64,000 nucleotides of DNA from Gluconobacter cerevisiae (GTDB lineage Bacteria; Pseudomonadota; Alphaproteobacteria; Acetobacterales; Acetobacteraceae): the NCBI RefSeq assembly GCF_015244675.1, contig NZ_JABCQO010000001.1, forward strand, positions 372,001 to 436,000. The letters run 5' to 3'. The position numbers and the translations under genes are program-made. The notes under the pieces are model-generated. The model worked only from the letters and a program-made list of their open reading frames with translations. It did no database searches and had not been told where the DNA came from. Below, in pieces: positions 45,132 to 54,177 of the stretch (position 1 is its first letter; every line of letters begins with the position of its first letter).

Positions 45132-46700
45132 TCAGGCCTTTTCCCGAATACCCTTCTGAGAGGGCATTTTTGGAACGGAAAGCGGCCCTCCCCCCTGTGA
45201 AGGGCGGGACTGGGCTTTGCGAACCTTGAAGTTCCGAACGACGCGCGTCAGTTCCCCGGCATCACCGACCAGTTTCTGGCTGGCGCTGCTGGTCTGATGC
45301 ACGATCGCGGCATTGCTCTTGGTTACGCCTTCAAGCTGTGTCGTGCTGGCATTGATGTCCATAATGCGCTGGGCCTGAGCCTCAGCACCCGAAGCAATCT
45401 GCCCTACGGCCGTTCCAAGACGCTCGACAGACGTGGTGATGTTGCCAAGGGCCGTCCCGGTTTCGTCAACCATCTGCACGCCGCGTTGTACGTCCTGCAT
45501 GCTGCTGGCGATCAGCGATTTGATTTCCTTGGCCGCTGTGGCGGAACGCTGCGCCAGCGCCCGGATTTCCTGCGCGACGACGGCAAAACCGCGCCCCGCA
45601 TCCCCGGCATGGGCGGCTTCCACACCGGCATTGAGCGCCAGCAGGTTGGTCTGAAATGCGATTTCGTCGATAACGCCGATAATCTGGACGATCCGGTTGG
45701 ACGATGACGAGATCTTGGCCATCGCCTCGACAGTCTTGCCGACGATTTCGCGGCCCTGTTCCGTTTCCTGACAGCAGTCAGCCACGGTCGTGTCGGCCTG
45801 ACGGGCTTCATCTGCCACGGCTTTTACGGAGGATGTCAGCTCGGCAATGTTGCGCGCTACAGCTGCAAGAGCATCCACCTGTTCGGCGATGCGGCCGGTG
45901 ATGTCTTCCGTAGAGCCGCTGATTTCGCGGGCTCTCTGTTCCACGGCCCCCGAAGTTTCACGAACGGCATGGACGATGCGCCCAAGCCCTTCGCAGGCAC
46001 GATGGAACGCGCCCCCCATACGGCTTGAACCATTTTCCAGCGCGGGGTCAATCTGCTGGACCAGATCGCCACCAGCCATGCGATCCAGCGCATCTGCTAA
46101 CGCATCCGACAGGGCAGCAAGACTCTGGATTCGCTCATTTTCCGCACGCGAGCGTTCCTGAACATCCAGATTCTGATTGTAGGTTTCCAGCCCAAGCTCC
46201 ATGTCCAGCAGGCCACAGCGGATCAGAAGTCCGATCTGGGAGGCGGCTTCCTCAGCGGAGGTTCCTCTGGCCGGACGGCGCAGAAGACGGTCCAGAAAGC
46301 TGCGGCGCGGCTCGGGCCAGTACTTGCGAATCAGGCCCGTAACCATGCCTTCGATCAGAAGGGCGTACGCACCAACATACCATTGGGGTTTAAGGCCGAT
46401 CCGGGCGTGCGTATTGCCGATCGCGCGGGTGCTCGCGACGTACTCGGCGCCGAAATCACCTTCGAGGATCTGCTTCCAGTGCTTTTCCTGCTGACTGCGC
46501 GCGCCATTACGGTGCTGTTCGCTGGAAAAGAACTTATTCAGGGCCGGGGTCTTGAGAATCCGACCATAAAAATGGTCCAGCGCAGCCCCCAGAACGCTCA
46601 GGGCCTGCGGTCGGATTCTGGCCAGATGGGCTTTCTCAGCCGCGCCGATGCCAAGAAAAAGCAGTCGTTCGGCAATGTCTGCCTTGACCTGCTCAGTCAT
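45132..46700 (-). CDS. Globin-coupled chemoreceptor (HemAT-like)
   Basis: A 522-residue soluble methyl-accepting protein. Residues about 20-170 form a protoglobin heme domain (proximal His region [15 protein letters not shown]), and the C-terminal half a signalling domain with the hairpin tip [21 protein letters not shown]-type block. No transmembrane helix, so it senses O2 or a similar gas inside the cell and feeds CheA. A longer frame to 46772 is less likely; ATG 46700 has GGAGA upstream. It converges on the trm112 gene. Confidence 0.9.
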   Translation of the reverse strand: MTEQVKADIAERLLFLGIGAAEKAHLARIRPQALSVLGAALDHFYGRILKTPALNKFFSSEQHRNGARSQQEKHWKQILEGDFGAEYVASTRAIGNTHARIGLKPQWYVGAYALLIEGMVTGLIRKYWPEPRRSFLDRLLRRPARGTSAEEAASQIGLLIRCGLLDMELGLETYNQNLDVQERSRAENERIQSLAALSDALADALDRMAGGDLVQQIDPALENGSSRMGGAFHRACEGLGRIVHAVRETSGAVEQRAREISGSTEDITGRIAEQVDALAAVARNIAELTSSVKAVADEARQADTTVADCCQETEQGREIVGKTVEAMAKISSSSNRIVQIIGVIDEIAFQTNLLALNAGVEAAHAGDAGRGFAVVAQEIRALAQRSATAAKEIKSLIASSMQDVQRGVQMVDETGTALGNITTSVERLGTAVGQIASGAEAQAQRIMDINASTTQLEGVTKSNAAIVHQTSSASQKLVGDAGELTRVVRNFKVRKAQSRPSQGGGPLSVPKMPSQKGIREKA

Positions 46701-46800
46701 AGTCGGAGTCTCCAGAGCGTGGATTTGGCGCTTATTCAAAGCAAAGCCCCTAACACGCCAAGAGTTACGCAATCATGAAGAAACCCCGACGGACTCCTCG

Positions 46801-47169
46801 TCAGTTCGGCGTGTTGTTTTTGCCGTAGGAGACTTCGGTATCAGGCGTTGCGGGGTGTGGGGTGATATCGACGCTGCCTTCCTGCCCACCAAAGGACATC
46901 CCACCGGAGGATGGGCCGCTGCTGATGTCATGGGAAGGCGTAGCGGGGCTTTCCGCACCAGGCGGCATGGGCATGACCGGTGCATCGTCGGCATAGGACA
47001 CGCCGCTTCCCTGACGGTGACGGGCGCTTCCATGGGAATGCGATCCGTGACCAGGTCCCGCACCCGGCGGTGGAAGGGGGGCCATGTCCGGGGACGGACC
47101 ACTAAGCATGGAGCCGCAGCCTGTCATGGCAACAAACGACAGCATGAAGAGGGGAGAAACGAAACGCAT
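46801..47169 (-). CDS. Small proline/glycine-rich lipoprotein
   Basis: A 122-residue exported protein: signal peptide with lipobox MTGC (Cys at about residue 18), then a Pro-Gly-His-Ser-rich low-complexity tail. Lipidation would place it at the outer membrane. Start ATG 47169 gives MRFVSPLFMLSFVAM; longer frames add unlikely sequence. Function unknown. Confidence 0.7.
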   Translation of the reverse strand: MRFVSPLFMLSFVAMTGCGSMLSGPSPDMAPLPPPGAGPGHGSHSHGSARHRQGSGVSYADDAPVMPMPPGAESPATPSHDISSGPSSGGMSFGGQEGSVDITPHPATPDTEVSYGKNNTPN

Positions 47170-47276
47170 GGCAGACAACATAGCATTTTTCAGCGGTTGA
47201 CGCATCCCTTTGCGGGATGGGACACAGCGCGTTCCTGCCGCGTTCAGCGGCCTGCCCAGCAAGGATGCACTCTACC

Positions 47277-47939
47277 ATGTTCGAAGGCCGGATCACGACC
47301 CCTGCCACACGGCGTCGCGCCTGGTGGGACAGTCTGTTCGTGGATCATTCCATCTTCCGGCTCGGCTGGACCAATCTCGCGTCCGTCGTGCCGGGCAAGG
47401 TCTGGCGCTGCAACCACCCGACGCCGTCACGGCTGCGGAGCTTAACGCGGCGGCTGCACCTGAAGACGCTCGTAAATCTGCGCGGACACCGCAAATGTGG
47501 CTCTGATGCGCTGTCCCGGGGGGCCAGCGCGAAGCTTGGGCTGGCGCATCTGGACATGGCCTTCGAAAGCCGGGGTGCGCCGCATCGCGACCGTATCCTG
47601 CGGTTCTACGACATGTACCAGACGCTGGCTTTTCCCATGCTCATGCACTGCAAATCCGGTGCGGATCGTGCGGGGCTGGCATCGGGGCTGGTGCTGATGT
47701 TCGAGGGCGGTACGGCTCAGGACGCTCTCAAGCAGTTGCACTGGCGGTTCGGGCATTTCAACCGCTCCCGCACCGGCATTCTGGATGCATTTTTCCTGCG
47801 CTACCAGAAAGAAGCCGAGGGGCGTCTGCCGTTCATGGACTGGGTGCGGAACGAGTATGACGAGGACCGTCTGCGCTCCGATTTCAAGGCTGGAAAGCTG
47901 GCATCCTTCGTGAATGACAGCATCCTGCGCCGGGAATAG
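47277..47939 (+). CDS. Dual-specificity/tyrosine phosphatase-like protein
   Basis: A 220-residue phosphatase with the CX5R signature HCKSGADRAG (Cys125) in the usual place, and a helical C-terminal domain. The family removes phosphate from proteins or lipids; substrate unknown. AAGGA precedes ATG 47277. It ends 12 bases before the convergent XRE gene. Confidence 0.8.
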   Translation: MFEGRITTPATRRRAWWDSLFVDHSIFRLGWTNLASVVPGKVWRCNHPTPSRLRSLTRRLHLKTLVNLRGHRKCGSDALSRGASAKLGLAHLDMAFESRGAPHRDRILRFYDMYQTLAFPMLMHCKSGADRAGLASGLVLMFEGGTAQDALKQLHWRFGHFNRSRTGILDAFFLRYQKEAEGRLPFMDWVRNEYDEDRLRSDFKAGKLASFVNDSILRRE

Positions 47940-47951
47940 AGCACCCGGCGG

Positions 47952-48572
47952 TCAGTCCGCTTTCGGGTCTGCCGGGCCGAGGGAGCGGATCAGGTCCAGC
48001 ATCCGTTTACGGACCGCAGGGTCCGGGATGCGATAATATGAGCGCACCAGATCAACCGTCTCGCGGCGACTGAACAGGGCCGCCTCGTCCACAGGAAGAT
48101 CAAACAGGCGCGGTGGCGGCACGGCGCGCGGAGGAGTCGTCCGGGGCGGAGGGGCACCGAATGCAGACTGCGTTTCGGCAAATCCCATAACGGGCGCCTG
48201 AGCAGGCTGGGGCTGACCGAAAGCCGGACTGAATGCCGGAGCAGCTTCCGGGAACTGCCGGGGTGTGGCTGAGGACGCGCGTGCATCCCGCGGCGCCTGC
48301 ATATCATCGAAAAAGAAGCCGATGGGCACATCCAGAACCTGCGACAGATCGTAAAGACGGCTGGCACCCACGCGGTTTGCGCCGCGTTCGTATTTCTGGA
48401 TTTGCTGAAAAGTCAGCCCCAGAGCCTCACCCAGTTTTTCCTGCGACAGCCCCAGAAGGGTACGACGCAGCCTGATCCGGTTGCCAACATGGACATCGAC
48501 CGGCCCGGCCGCAGCGGAACTGCGTGGTTCGGAGCGGCTGCGATCCGTAGAAGAAGGCTCTTTTTCTGACAC
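47952..48572 (-). CDS. Cro/CI-type XRE regulator
   Basis: A 206-residue regulator. An N-terminal XRE HTH (VGNRIRLRRTLLGLSQEKLGEALGLTFQQIQKYERG) is followed by a Pro/Ala-rich linker and a C-terminal helix near VDLVRSYYRIPDPAVRKRMLDLI. This domain order is the standard DNA-binding regulator of alphaproteobacteria. I chose GTG 48572 (VSEKEPSS); the longer frame overlaps the lnt gene. Confidence 0.85.
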   Translation of the reverse strand: MSEKEPSSTDRSRSEPRSSAAAGPVDVHVGNRIRLRRTLLGLSQEKLGEALGLTFQQIQKYERGANRVGASRLYDLSQVLDVPIGFFFDDMQAPRDARASSATPRQFPEAAPAFSPAFGQPQPAQAPVMGFAETQSAFGAPPPRTTPPRAVPPPRLFDLPVDEAALFSRRETVDLVRSYYRIPDPAVRKRMLDLIRSLGPADPKAD

Positions 48573-48581
48573 TTTCAAATG

Positions 48582-48615
48582 GTTAATTAGACAACCGCAG
48601 ATTGTCAATATTAAC
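48582..48615. promoter_or_regulatory. Near-palindromic operator upstream of the XRE gene
   Basis: GTTAATTAGACAA (48582-48594) and TTGTCAATATTAAC (48602-48615) form imperfect inverted arms around CCGCAGA; its left end is 10 bases from the GTG start, and it overlaps the lnt stop. Probably autorepression. Confidence 0.6.
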
Positions 48616-50125
48616 CTTTTACACCCTGTCCATACCGTTTCCGACGCGCAGGAAGCAGGGCCAGTACCATGCACAGGACCGAAAGCGTCAAAGGCGTTGC
48701 GCGCCCGAAACGGGAGAAGACCGTTGGAGGAAGTGGTGACGGGATATCGCTGACCAGCACATCCGCCAGCCCCCAACCCAAACGGGCGGTTTCGTGTCCG
48801 GTTGCGTCATAGATGGCGGAAATCCCGGTATTGTTAGCGAAAACGACCGGAAGCCCCTCCTCTACGGCCCGCATCCGTCCGGTAGCCAGGTGCTGGCGGG
48901 GACCGGCGCTGTTGCCATACCAGGCGTCATTCGAAATCGTCACCAGCCAGTCCGGTCGGTCATTGCGGGCTGTGACGGAGCCGGAGAAAATGATCTCGTA
49001 GCAAACCATCGGCCCTACACGCCCCAGACCCGGCAGATCCCATGTCTTCAGGCCCGGCCCCGGCGTCAGAACACCAGGCAGGACGTTGAACGGCAGAATC
49101 CACGGCTGATATTCGCCGAACGGCACCAGACGACTCTTGTCATAAATGGCCGCAATGCTGCCATCGGGAGCAACCGCGATCAGGCTGTTGAACCAGTCCT
49201 TGCCGGACTGGCGATCCGAACCAACCAGAGCCGGGGCGCCGTCTGCGGCCCGGGCGATCATCTGTCGGGCGAGTGTGTCTTCGTCCAGAAGGCCGGGAAA
49301 GCCAGATTCCGGCCAGATCACCACAGGTGAACGACCACCCTGAGCGTAAGCTTTCTGCGCGCCCTGTGCGGTCAGACTCAAATAGCGGCGGAAATTGCCG
49401 ACCGCATCTGCATGGCTGATGACTTCCGCTTCCGGCACGTTGCCCTGCACCAGAACGGCACGGGGGTTGACGATGTTCAGGGGGATTGCAGTGGAGAGGC
49501 GCCATGCCCCCGCGCCGACCCACAGCACGGAGACGCCCAGTACCGCCAACGCCGCACGTCTGTCGCGGAACAGAGCGAGCGAGCCGAGCACGAGGGCCAG
49601 CGACAGCCCATCCACGCCAAGTACGGCGGCAGGCTGGATCAGAACATCTCCAGCAAGACCCGGCACCTCAAGGTCGCTTCCTAGCGGATTCCACGGAAAA
49701 CCCGAGAACATGAAGACGCGCCCCATGTCCATGACGGTCCAGCTTCCGGCGAACATCAGCACACGCCGCCAGCCGGGGGGCACCACGCGGCACAGCACCG
49801 CCGGAACGCAGATGAAGGGGGCAATCAATAGCGCCACGCCGGGAGACGCGAACGGCACGATCCACCAGAATTCGTGAACGCGCGTCAGGATCGCGTTCGT
49901 CAGCCAGTAGAGCCCGACCGTATGGAAGCCCATGCCGAACAGAAAGCCGCACCATGCCGCCTGCTTCCACGACCGCGCGTCTTCCGACACGCGATACAGG
50001 ATCATCAGCCCCACAGGCAACAGAAACAGAAAATGGACCGGAGGCAGGGACAGGGCTGCCAGCGCTCCGGCAAGCAGCATCAGTCCGGCAAGCCGCCAGC
50101 CGCGGACAGGGAGCGTCGAAATCAT
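48611..50125 (-). CDS. lnt: Apolipoprotein N-acyltransferase
   Basis: A 504-residue inner-membrane enzyme that adds the third acyl chain to lipoproteins. The N-terminal half has about eight helices, and the C-terminal nitrilase domain carries the catalytic Glu in WPESGFPG, Lys in YDKSRLVPFGEY and Cys in VCYEIIF. Start ATG 50125; a TTG-started extension to 50182 is unlikely. Its stop lies inside the XRE operator. Confidence 0.95.
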   Translation of the reverse strand: MISTLPVRGWRLAGLMLLAGALAALSLPPVHFLFLLPVGLMILYRVSEDARSWKQAAWCGFLFGMGFHTVGLYWLTNAILTRVHEFWWIVPFASPGVALLIAPFICVPAVLCRVVPPGWRRVLMFAGSWTVMDMGRVFMFSGFPWNPLGSDLEVPGLAGDVLIQPAAVLGVDGLSLALVLGSLALFRDRRAALAVLGVSVLWVGAGAWRLSTAIPLNIVNPRAVLVQGNVPEAEVISHADAVGNFRRYLSLTAQGAQKAYAQGGRSPVVIWPESGFPGLLDEDTLARQMIARAADGAPALVGSDRQSGKDWFNSLIAVAPDGSIAAIYDKSRLVPFGEYQPWILPFNVLPGVLTPGPGLKTWDLPGLGRVGPMVCYEIIFSGSVTARNDRPDWLVTISNDAWYGNSAGPRQHLATGRMRAVEEGLPVVFANNTGISAIYDATGHETARLGWGLADVLVSDIPSPLPPTVFSRFGRATPLTLSVLCMVLALLPARRKRYGQGVKG

Positions 50126-50216
50126 GGAGAACCGTCCGGCTGACGAAGGGGCTGAAATAGAAAACAGCCGGACACTCTGCAATGTTCTGCGGAAGATCCG
50201 GCTGTGAGGCAGGCTG

Positions 50217-51122
50217 TCAGTCGAGGGCGTCGCGCAGGCGGCGTTCGTAATGGCGGTAATACTTGTCCGCCAGAAGTTCGCTCTTCACCAGAACGGCGAC
50301 GTCGGTGGTGTTGAACTGCTCGTCCACCACCGCACCATCACCGACATAACCGCCCAGACGCAGATAACCTTTGATCAGCGGCGGCAGCTTGTTGAGGCAT
50401 GCGCGGTAGTCCAGCACATGCGGATCGGTCCGCTGCATTTCCACGTAACGGTCCGGCAGCGCGCGGATACGCAGCGCCGGCGGGGCCAGATGGTTGTGGT
50501 GCATGTAGGTGAGCTGATCGGCCAGAGCGTCCGGATCGGTTCCCGGCAGGCTGCCGCAGCCGAACAGCACGTCGATCCGGTGCAGGAAAATGTAGGACGC
50601 AATACCACGCCACAGAAGCTGCATGGCGGAGCGTCCGCGATATTCCTTCGCCACGCAGGAGCGTCCGACTTCAAGCAGACGTCCGGGAAATTCCGTCAGG
50701 GTCGAGATGTCGTATTCGGAGGACGTATAAAAACGCCCGACCTTCTCTGCAGCATCCGAGCGCAGCAGACGATAGGTCCCGACGACACCGGCCGCGCCGG
50801 GGCCTTTGGCATGATCGATGACCAGAAGGTGATCGGCGGCCTCGTCAAATTCATCGACATCCCGCTTGGTGCGGAAAGCGCGTTCGTCGGGATGAGCGCC
50901 AAGTTCTTCGAAAAAGACGCGGTAACGCAGGGCCTGAGCGGCGTCGCGTTCTTCCTCCGTCTCGGCGATGCGCACACCGAGCGTGCCACCACGCAGTTCC
51001 TGAAACCCACCTTCGCGGTTCAGGGACAGAGTGGAGAGTGTCTCCATCTGACGCAGGGTTTCTTCGCTGCTGGCCAGCGTATGTGGAGCGGAAATGGGGG
51101 TGCCATCCAGTTTGGTGGTCAT
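50217..51122 (-). CDS. olsB: Ornithine-acyl-ACP N-acyltransferase
   Basis: A 301-residue GNAT-fold acyltransferase of the OlsB family, first step of ornithine lipid synthesis. Conserved stretches are LRYRVFFEELGAHPD, DHLLVIDH and EVGRSCVAKEYRGRSAMQLLWRGI. Overlaps the upstream fur-type gene by four bases. Ornithine lipids are known in acetic acid bacteria. Confidence 0.9.
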   Translation of the reverse strand: MTTKLDGTPISAPHTLASSEETLRQMETLSTLSLNREGGFQELRGGTLGVRIAETEEERDAAQALRYRVFFEELGAHPDERAFRTKRDVDEFDEAADHLLVIDHAKGPGAAGVVGTYRLLRSDAAEKVGRFYTSSEYDISTLTEFPGRLLEVGRSCVAKEYRGRSAMQLLWRGIASYIFLHRIDVLFGCGSLPGTDPDALADQLTYMHHNHLAPPALRIRALPDRYVEMQRTDPHVLDYRACLNKLPPLIKGYLRLGGYVGDGAVVDEQFNTTDVAVLVKSELLADKYYRHYERRLRDALD

Positions 51123-51652
51123 GATCCGCTCTTGTTCCTGTTTTCTGGAGGAGATTTTTTCCTGTCCTCGGGCTCGGCACGACGGCCAAACAGCTCGATG
51201 CGATGGGAGACGAGGTCAAATCCCAGACGCTGGGCCAGTTGGGCCAGAAGACGGACCGGTTCGTCATCTTCGAATTCAACGACCCGGCCACTATCCACGT
51301 CAATCAGGTGATAGTGGTTGCCGCTGTCGCTGGCTTCATAGCGTGCCCGTCCGCCGCCGAAATCGCGACGTTCGAGAATGCCCTTCTCCTCAAGGAGACG
51401 CACCGTGCGATAGACGGTCGCCACGGAAATGCGACTGTCGATCTCGGAGGCGCGGCGGTAGAGTTCTTCGACGTCGGGATGGTCGTCGGCAATGGACAGG
51501 ACATGTGCGATGACACGTCTCTGGCCGGTCATTTTCAGACCGCTTTCCACACACAGGCGGGCAATGTGCGAATCATCCGGCACGGGGGAGGACGGGGCCT
51601 TCCGATTCCCGGGGCTGCTGCGTCTCTCAGCGGTTTTCGTATCTGCGACCAT
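51119..51652 (-). CDS. Fur-family regulator
   Basis: A 177-residue metalloregulator with winged HTH (LCVESGLKMTGQRRVIAHVLS ... ISVATVYRTVRLLEEKGI) and metal loop NHYHLIDVDSG. It may be Fur or a relative such as Irr; the Cys pairs of zinc-type Fur are absent at the C terminus, so the exact branch is open. It precedes olsB and overlaps it by four bases. Confidence 0.85.
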   Translation of the reverse strand: MVADTKTAERRSSPGNRKAPSSPVPDDSHIARLCVESGLKMTGQRRVIAHVLSIADDHPDVEELYRRASEIDSRISVATVYRTVRLLEEKGILERRDFGGGRARYEASDSGNHYHLIDVDSGRVVEFEDDEPVRLLAQLAQRLGFDLVSHRIELFGRRAEPEDRKKSPPENRNKSGS

Positions 51653-51707
51653 ATCTGCGGCCTAGCCGAAAAACAGGCGTGTTGTCCACTTTATGGAGCC
51701 TGTCGGG

Positions 51708-51749
51708 TTTTCCCTGTCGCCGGGATGAAGAAACCGGCGACAGGGAAAA
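51708..51749. terminator. Long perfect stem-loop after mucR
   Basis: TTTTCCCTGTCGCCGG (51708-51723) and CCGGCGACAGGGAAAA (51734-51749) are exact 16-bp complements around a 10-base loop, next to the mucR stop. Its U-rich flank fits termination for either direction. Confidence 0.85.
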
Positions 51750-51756
51750 GAGGTTC

Positions 51757-52164
51757 TCAGTCTTCGCGACGACGGCCGAGGCCGATCTTGCGGGCCAGCG
51801 AGGAACGGTGGTTCGCATAGTTCGGAGCGACCATCGGATATTCCGGCGGCAGGCCCCAGCGCTCGCGGTATTCCTGCGGCGTCATGTTGTAGGCTGTCTT
51901 GAGGTGACGACGCAGCAGCTTCAGCTTCTTTCCGTCTTCAAGGCAGATAATGTAGTCCGGGAAAACCGACTTGCGCGGCGAAACGGCCGGGACCAGCTTC
52001 TCGGCAGGAGCCTCTTCCGGAACGTTCACCGTTGCAAGAGAGTCATGAACGGACCGGATCAGGGCCGGGAGAGCGTCAGCCGGAATATCGTTGTTTGATA
52101 CATAGGCCGTAACGATCTGCGCGGTCAGTTGATGCAGTTCGGGAGCATTTGTCTCTTGCGACAT
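51757..52164 (-). CDS. mucR: MucR/Ros-type regulator
   Basis: A 135-residue zinc-finger-like regulator of the MucR/Ros family. The conserved block FPDYIICLEDGKKLKLLRRH followed by LKTAYNMTPQEYRERWGL is diagnostic. MucR proteins organise chromatin and control exopolysaccharide and surface genes in alphaproteobacteria. Single gene, followed by a strong terminator. Confidence 0.95.
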   Translation of the reverse strand: MSQETNAPELHQLTAQIVTAYVSNNDIPADALPALIRSVHDSLATVNVPEEAPAEKLVPAVSPRKSVFPDYIICLEDGKKLKLLRRHLKTAYNMTPQEYRERWGLPPEYPMVAPNYANHRSSLARKIGLGRRRED

Positions 52165-52252
52165 GATAGATTAAGTCCTTCATCCTTGAGCGAGTGAGCA
52201 TGTAGCAGTCATCAATTGCTGCGTTCAAGCATAAAAAGAAAGAAACGGACCC

Positions 52253-52495
52253 GTGACAGAAAATGAAACATTTTTCATAGATATAACGGAGAAAAAGTGC
52301 CCCATGACAACTGTATATGTCCGGGCCAAACTCGATGCCATGACTTCAGGACAGGAACTTGATGTGTGGCTCTATGGAACAGAAACACGGAAGAACGTCA
52401 GGGCATCAGTGCAGGCACTGGGTCATACAATTCTGGCTGATTCACTTGTTCCAGACAGAGCAGATCTTTACTGCCTGAGTATCAAAAGGCGTTAG
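52253..52495 (+). CDS. TusA-family sulfur carrier
   Basis: An 80-residue protein with the TusA signature KKCPMTTVYVRAKLDAM (Cys-Pro-x-Met near residue 16) and SGQELDVWL. TusA proteins pass persulfide sulfur for tRNA thiolation or cofactor synthesis. It opens with GTG at 52253; no in-frame ATG lies before the Cys. Ends overlapping the rimI end on the other strand by 14 bases. Confidence 0.8.
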   Translation: MTENETFFIDITEKKCPMTTVYVRAKLDAMTSGQELDVWLYGTETRKNVRASVQALGHTILADSLVPDRADLYCLSIKRR

Positions 52496-52925
52496 AAACA
52501 AGGACCTGCGCGTCACTTCCGTCCCTGTAATAGCCGCGACGCAGTCCAGCTTTTACAAAACCGCAGGCTTCATACAGCGCAGTCGCCGGATTGTTACAGA
52601 CTGCTACTTCCAGAAATACTTGTCCTTTGGGCAGAATGGCCCGCACCAAAGACCTTCCGACACCTCTGCGGCGAAAATGTGGGTGAACGGCAAGTGTCAG
52701 GATTTCCGTTTCATCCAGAACTGTCCGCGAAAGAATGAAACCGGCGGGAATATTGTCGATCAGCGCAATAACGACTTCACTTCCCTGCATGGATAGTAAA
52801 TCAATAAAGGACGCCGCACTCCAGACTTCTCCGCCATGAAACGCGGCTTCATGAAGCTCCGCCAGAAGCAGCGCACATTCAATCCCCATCCTCCGCAGCT
52901 GGAACTCCTGTTCCGGAGCGTTCAC
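52482..52925 (-). CDS. rimI: Ribosomal-protein-alanine N-acetyltransferase
   Basis: A 147-residue GNAT protein with the acetyl-CoA loop VHPHFRRRGVGRSLV and C-terminal ALYEACGFVKAGLRRGYY. Gene order tsaB-rimI is widely conserved. The GTG at 52925 overlaps the tsaB stop. The longer frame to 53075 is a shadow inside tsaB. Confidence 0.85.
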   Translation of the reverse strand: MNAPEQEFQLRRMGIECALLLAELHEAAFHGGEVWSAASFIDLLSMQGSEVVIALIDNIPAGFILSRTVLDETEILTLAVHPHFRRRGVGRSLVRAILPKGQVFLEVAVCNNPATALYEACGFVKAGLRRGYYRDGSDAQVLVSNAF

Positions 52926-53569
52926 AGGGGCAAGGGCCTCAGACCGGCAGCGGGAGGTTTGGCCTCGGGCGGATCGACGTAAAGCGGCATCAGGGCGCCG
53001 GGCAGGACACTTTGTGCGGCCTGAACGATACCCAAGGCGGTCGGCGCCTCGCAGAACAGCACGGGACACGGCCAATCCGGTTTTTCGGACACGGCATCCC
53101 CCGTTACACAGACCCAGTCTGCGGGATCGAGATCGACGGTCTGGCTAGCCGTGACAGGACCGTGCGGCGGGTCCACGAATACTCGGCCACGACGCGCAAT
53201 GTTAACACAGACAGCGTCGGGACGCCCGAGCGTGGCGCGGATGGCTGCTCCCAACGTGACGCCGATCGTGGGGCAGTTCCAGCCTGCCGCCAACCCTGCG
53301 GCCAGTGACAGCGACGAACGCAGTCCGGTGAAGGATCCCGGACCAAGGACAGCCACGACGCGATCAGGGGCCGTGATCCAGTCATTTTGCGTCAAAAGAT
53401 CGCGGATAGTGGGAGCGAAATGTTCCGAGGCGCCGCGTCCGGCCATCAGCTTTTCCGCAACAACCCGACCGTCCTCGACCAGAGCCACCAGACTGGTCAG
53501 ACCGGCCCCTGCCCCGGCCCCATTGAAAACGACCGTCCTTGAAGGCCCCGTCTTTACAGACACAGACAC
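52922..53569 (-). CDS. tsaB: tRNA t6A biosynthesis protein
   Basis: A 215-residue ASKHA-fold partner of TsaD needed for threonylcarbamoyl adenosine on tRNA. VVAVLGPGSFTGLRSSLSLAAGLA is the family block. It overlaps the nitroreductase gene by 16 bases and rimI by four. Confidence 0.9.
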   Translation of the reverse strand: MSVSVKTGPSRTVVFNGAGAGAGLTSLVALVEDGRVVAEKLMAGRGASEHFAPTIRDLLTQNDWITAPDRVVAVLGPGSFTGLRSSLSLAAGLAAGWNCPTIGVTLGAAIRATLGRPDAVCVNIARRGRVFVDPPHGPVTASQTVDLDPADWVCVTGDAVSEKPDWPCPVLFCEAPTALGIVQAAQSVLPGALMPLYVDPPEAKPPAAGLRPLPL

Positions 53570-54174
53570 GCTTCTCCGAAGTCCAGTCGGGGTGCACGCG
53601 GTTCTGCATGATCGAGGGTGGGTTCGTTTTCCGCCGGATAACCAAGACCGACGAGGAAATTCACGCGCCAGCCGGTAGCGTTCAGCAGCGTGTCTTCGAC
53701 CATGAAACAGTCAAAGCCGGACATCGGCATGGCGGACAGGCCCAGCATCCGGGCGGCGATGATGAGATAGCCGCCTTCGAGCGTGCCGTTGCGAAACGCC
53801 GTCTCGTCGGACAGGCCCACATCGGCGGCAAACCAGTCGCGCAGGCCTTCCTGCGGATTCAGGCGAGGCAGCGCTTCGAAAAACAGCGGATCATGACACA
53901 CGACGGCAAGAACCGGAGCAGCCATGGCACGGGCCACGTTCCCCGGCGACAGCGCGGGGCGGATACGCTCGCGGGCGTCCTGTGTCGTCAGAAAAACGAA
54001 GCGACCCGGCGAGCAGTTGCCGGAGGTCGGCCCCAGCTTCACCAGATCGTACAGACGGCGCAGGACATCTTCCCCGACCGGGCGCGGCGATAAACTGCGC
54101 GGCGTCCGGGCCTGCGTGAACAGGGCTTCCGCACCCGGAACCGGAGCGCAATCAGGGGCTGTCTGGCCGTCCAT
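53554..54174 (-). CDS. Nitroreductase-family protein (RutE/HadB-like)
   Basis: A 206-residue FMN-dependent oxidoreductase. LVKLGPTSGNCSPGRFVFL and the later GLSAMPMSGFDCFMVEDTLL match the malonic semialdehyde reductase/nitroreductase group. Part of the operon nfu-nitroreductase-tsaB-rimI, with a three-base gap upstream. Substrate unknown. Confidence 0.85.
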   Translation of the reverse strand: MDGQTAPDCAPVPGAEALFTQARTPRSLSPRPVGEDVLRRLYDLVKLGPTSGNCSPGRFVFLTTQDARERIRPALSPGNVARAMAAPVLAVVCHDPLFFEALPRLNPQEGLRDWFAADVGLSDETAFRNGTLEGGYLIIAARMLGLSAMPMSGFDCFMVEDTLLNATGWRVNFLVGLGYPAENEPTLDHAEPRAPRLDFGEACLCL

Positions 54175-54177
54175 GGT

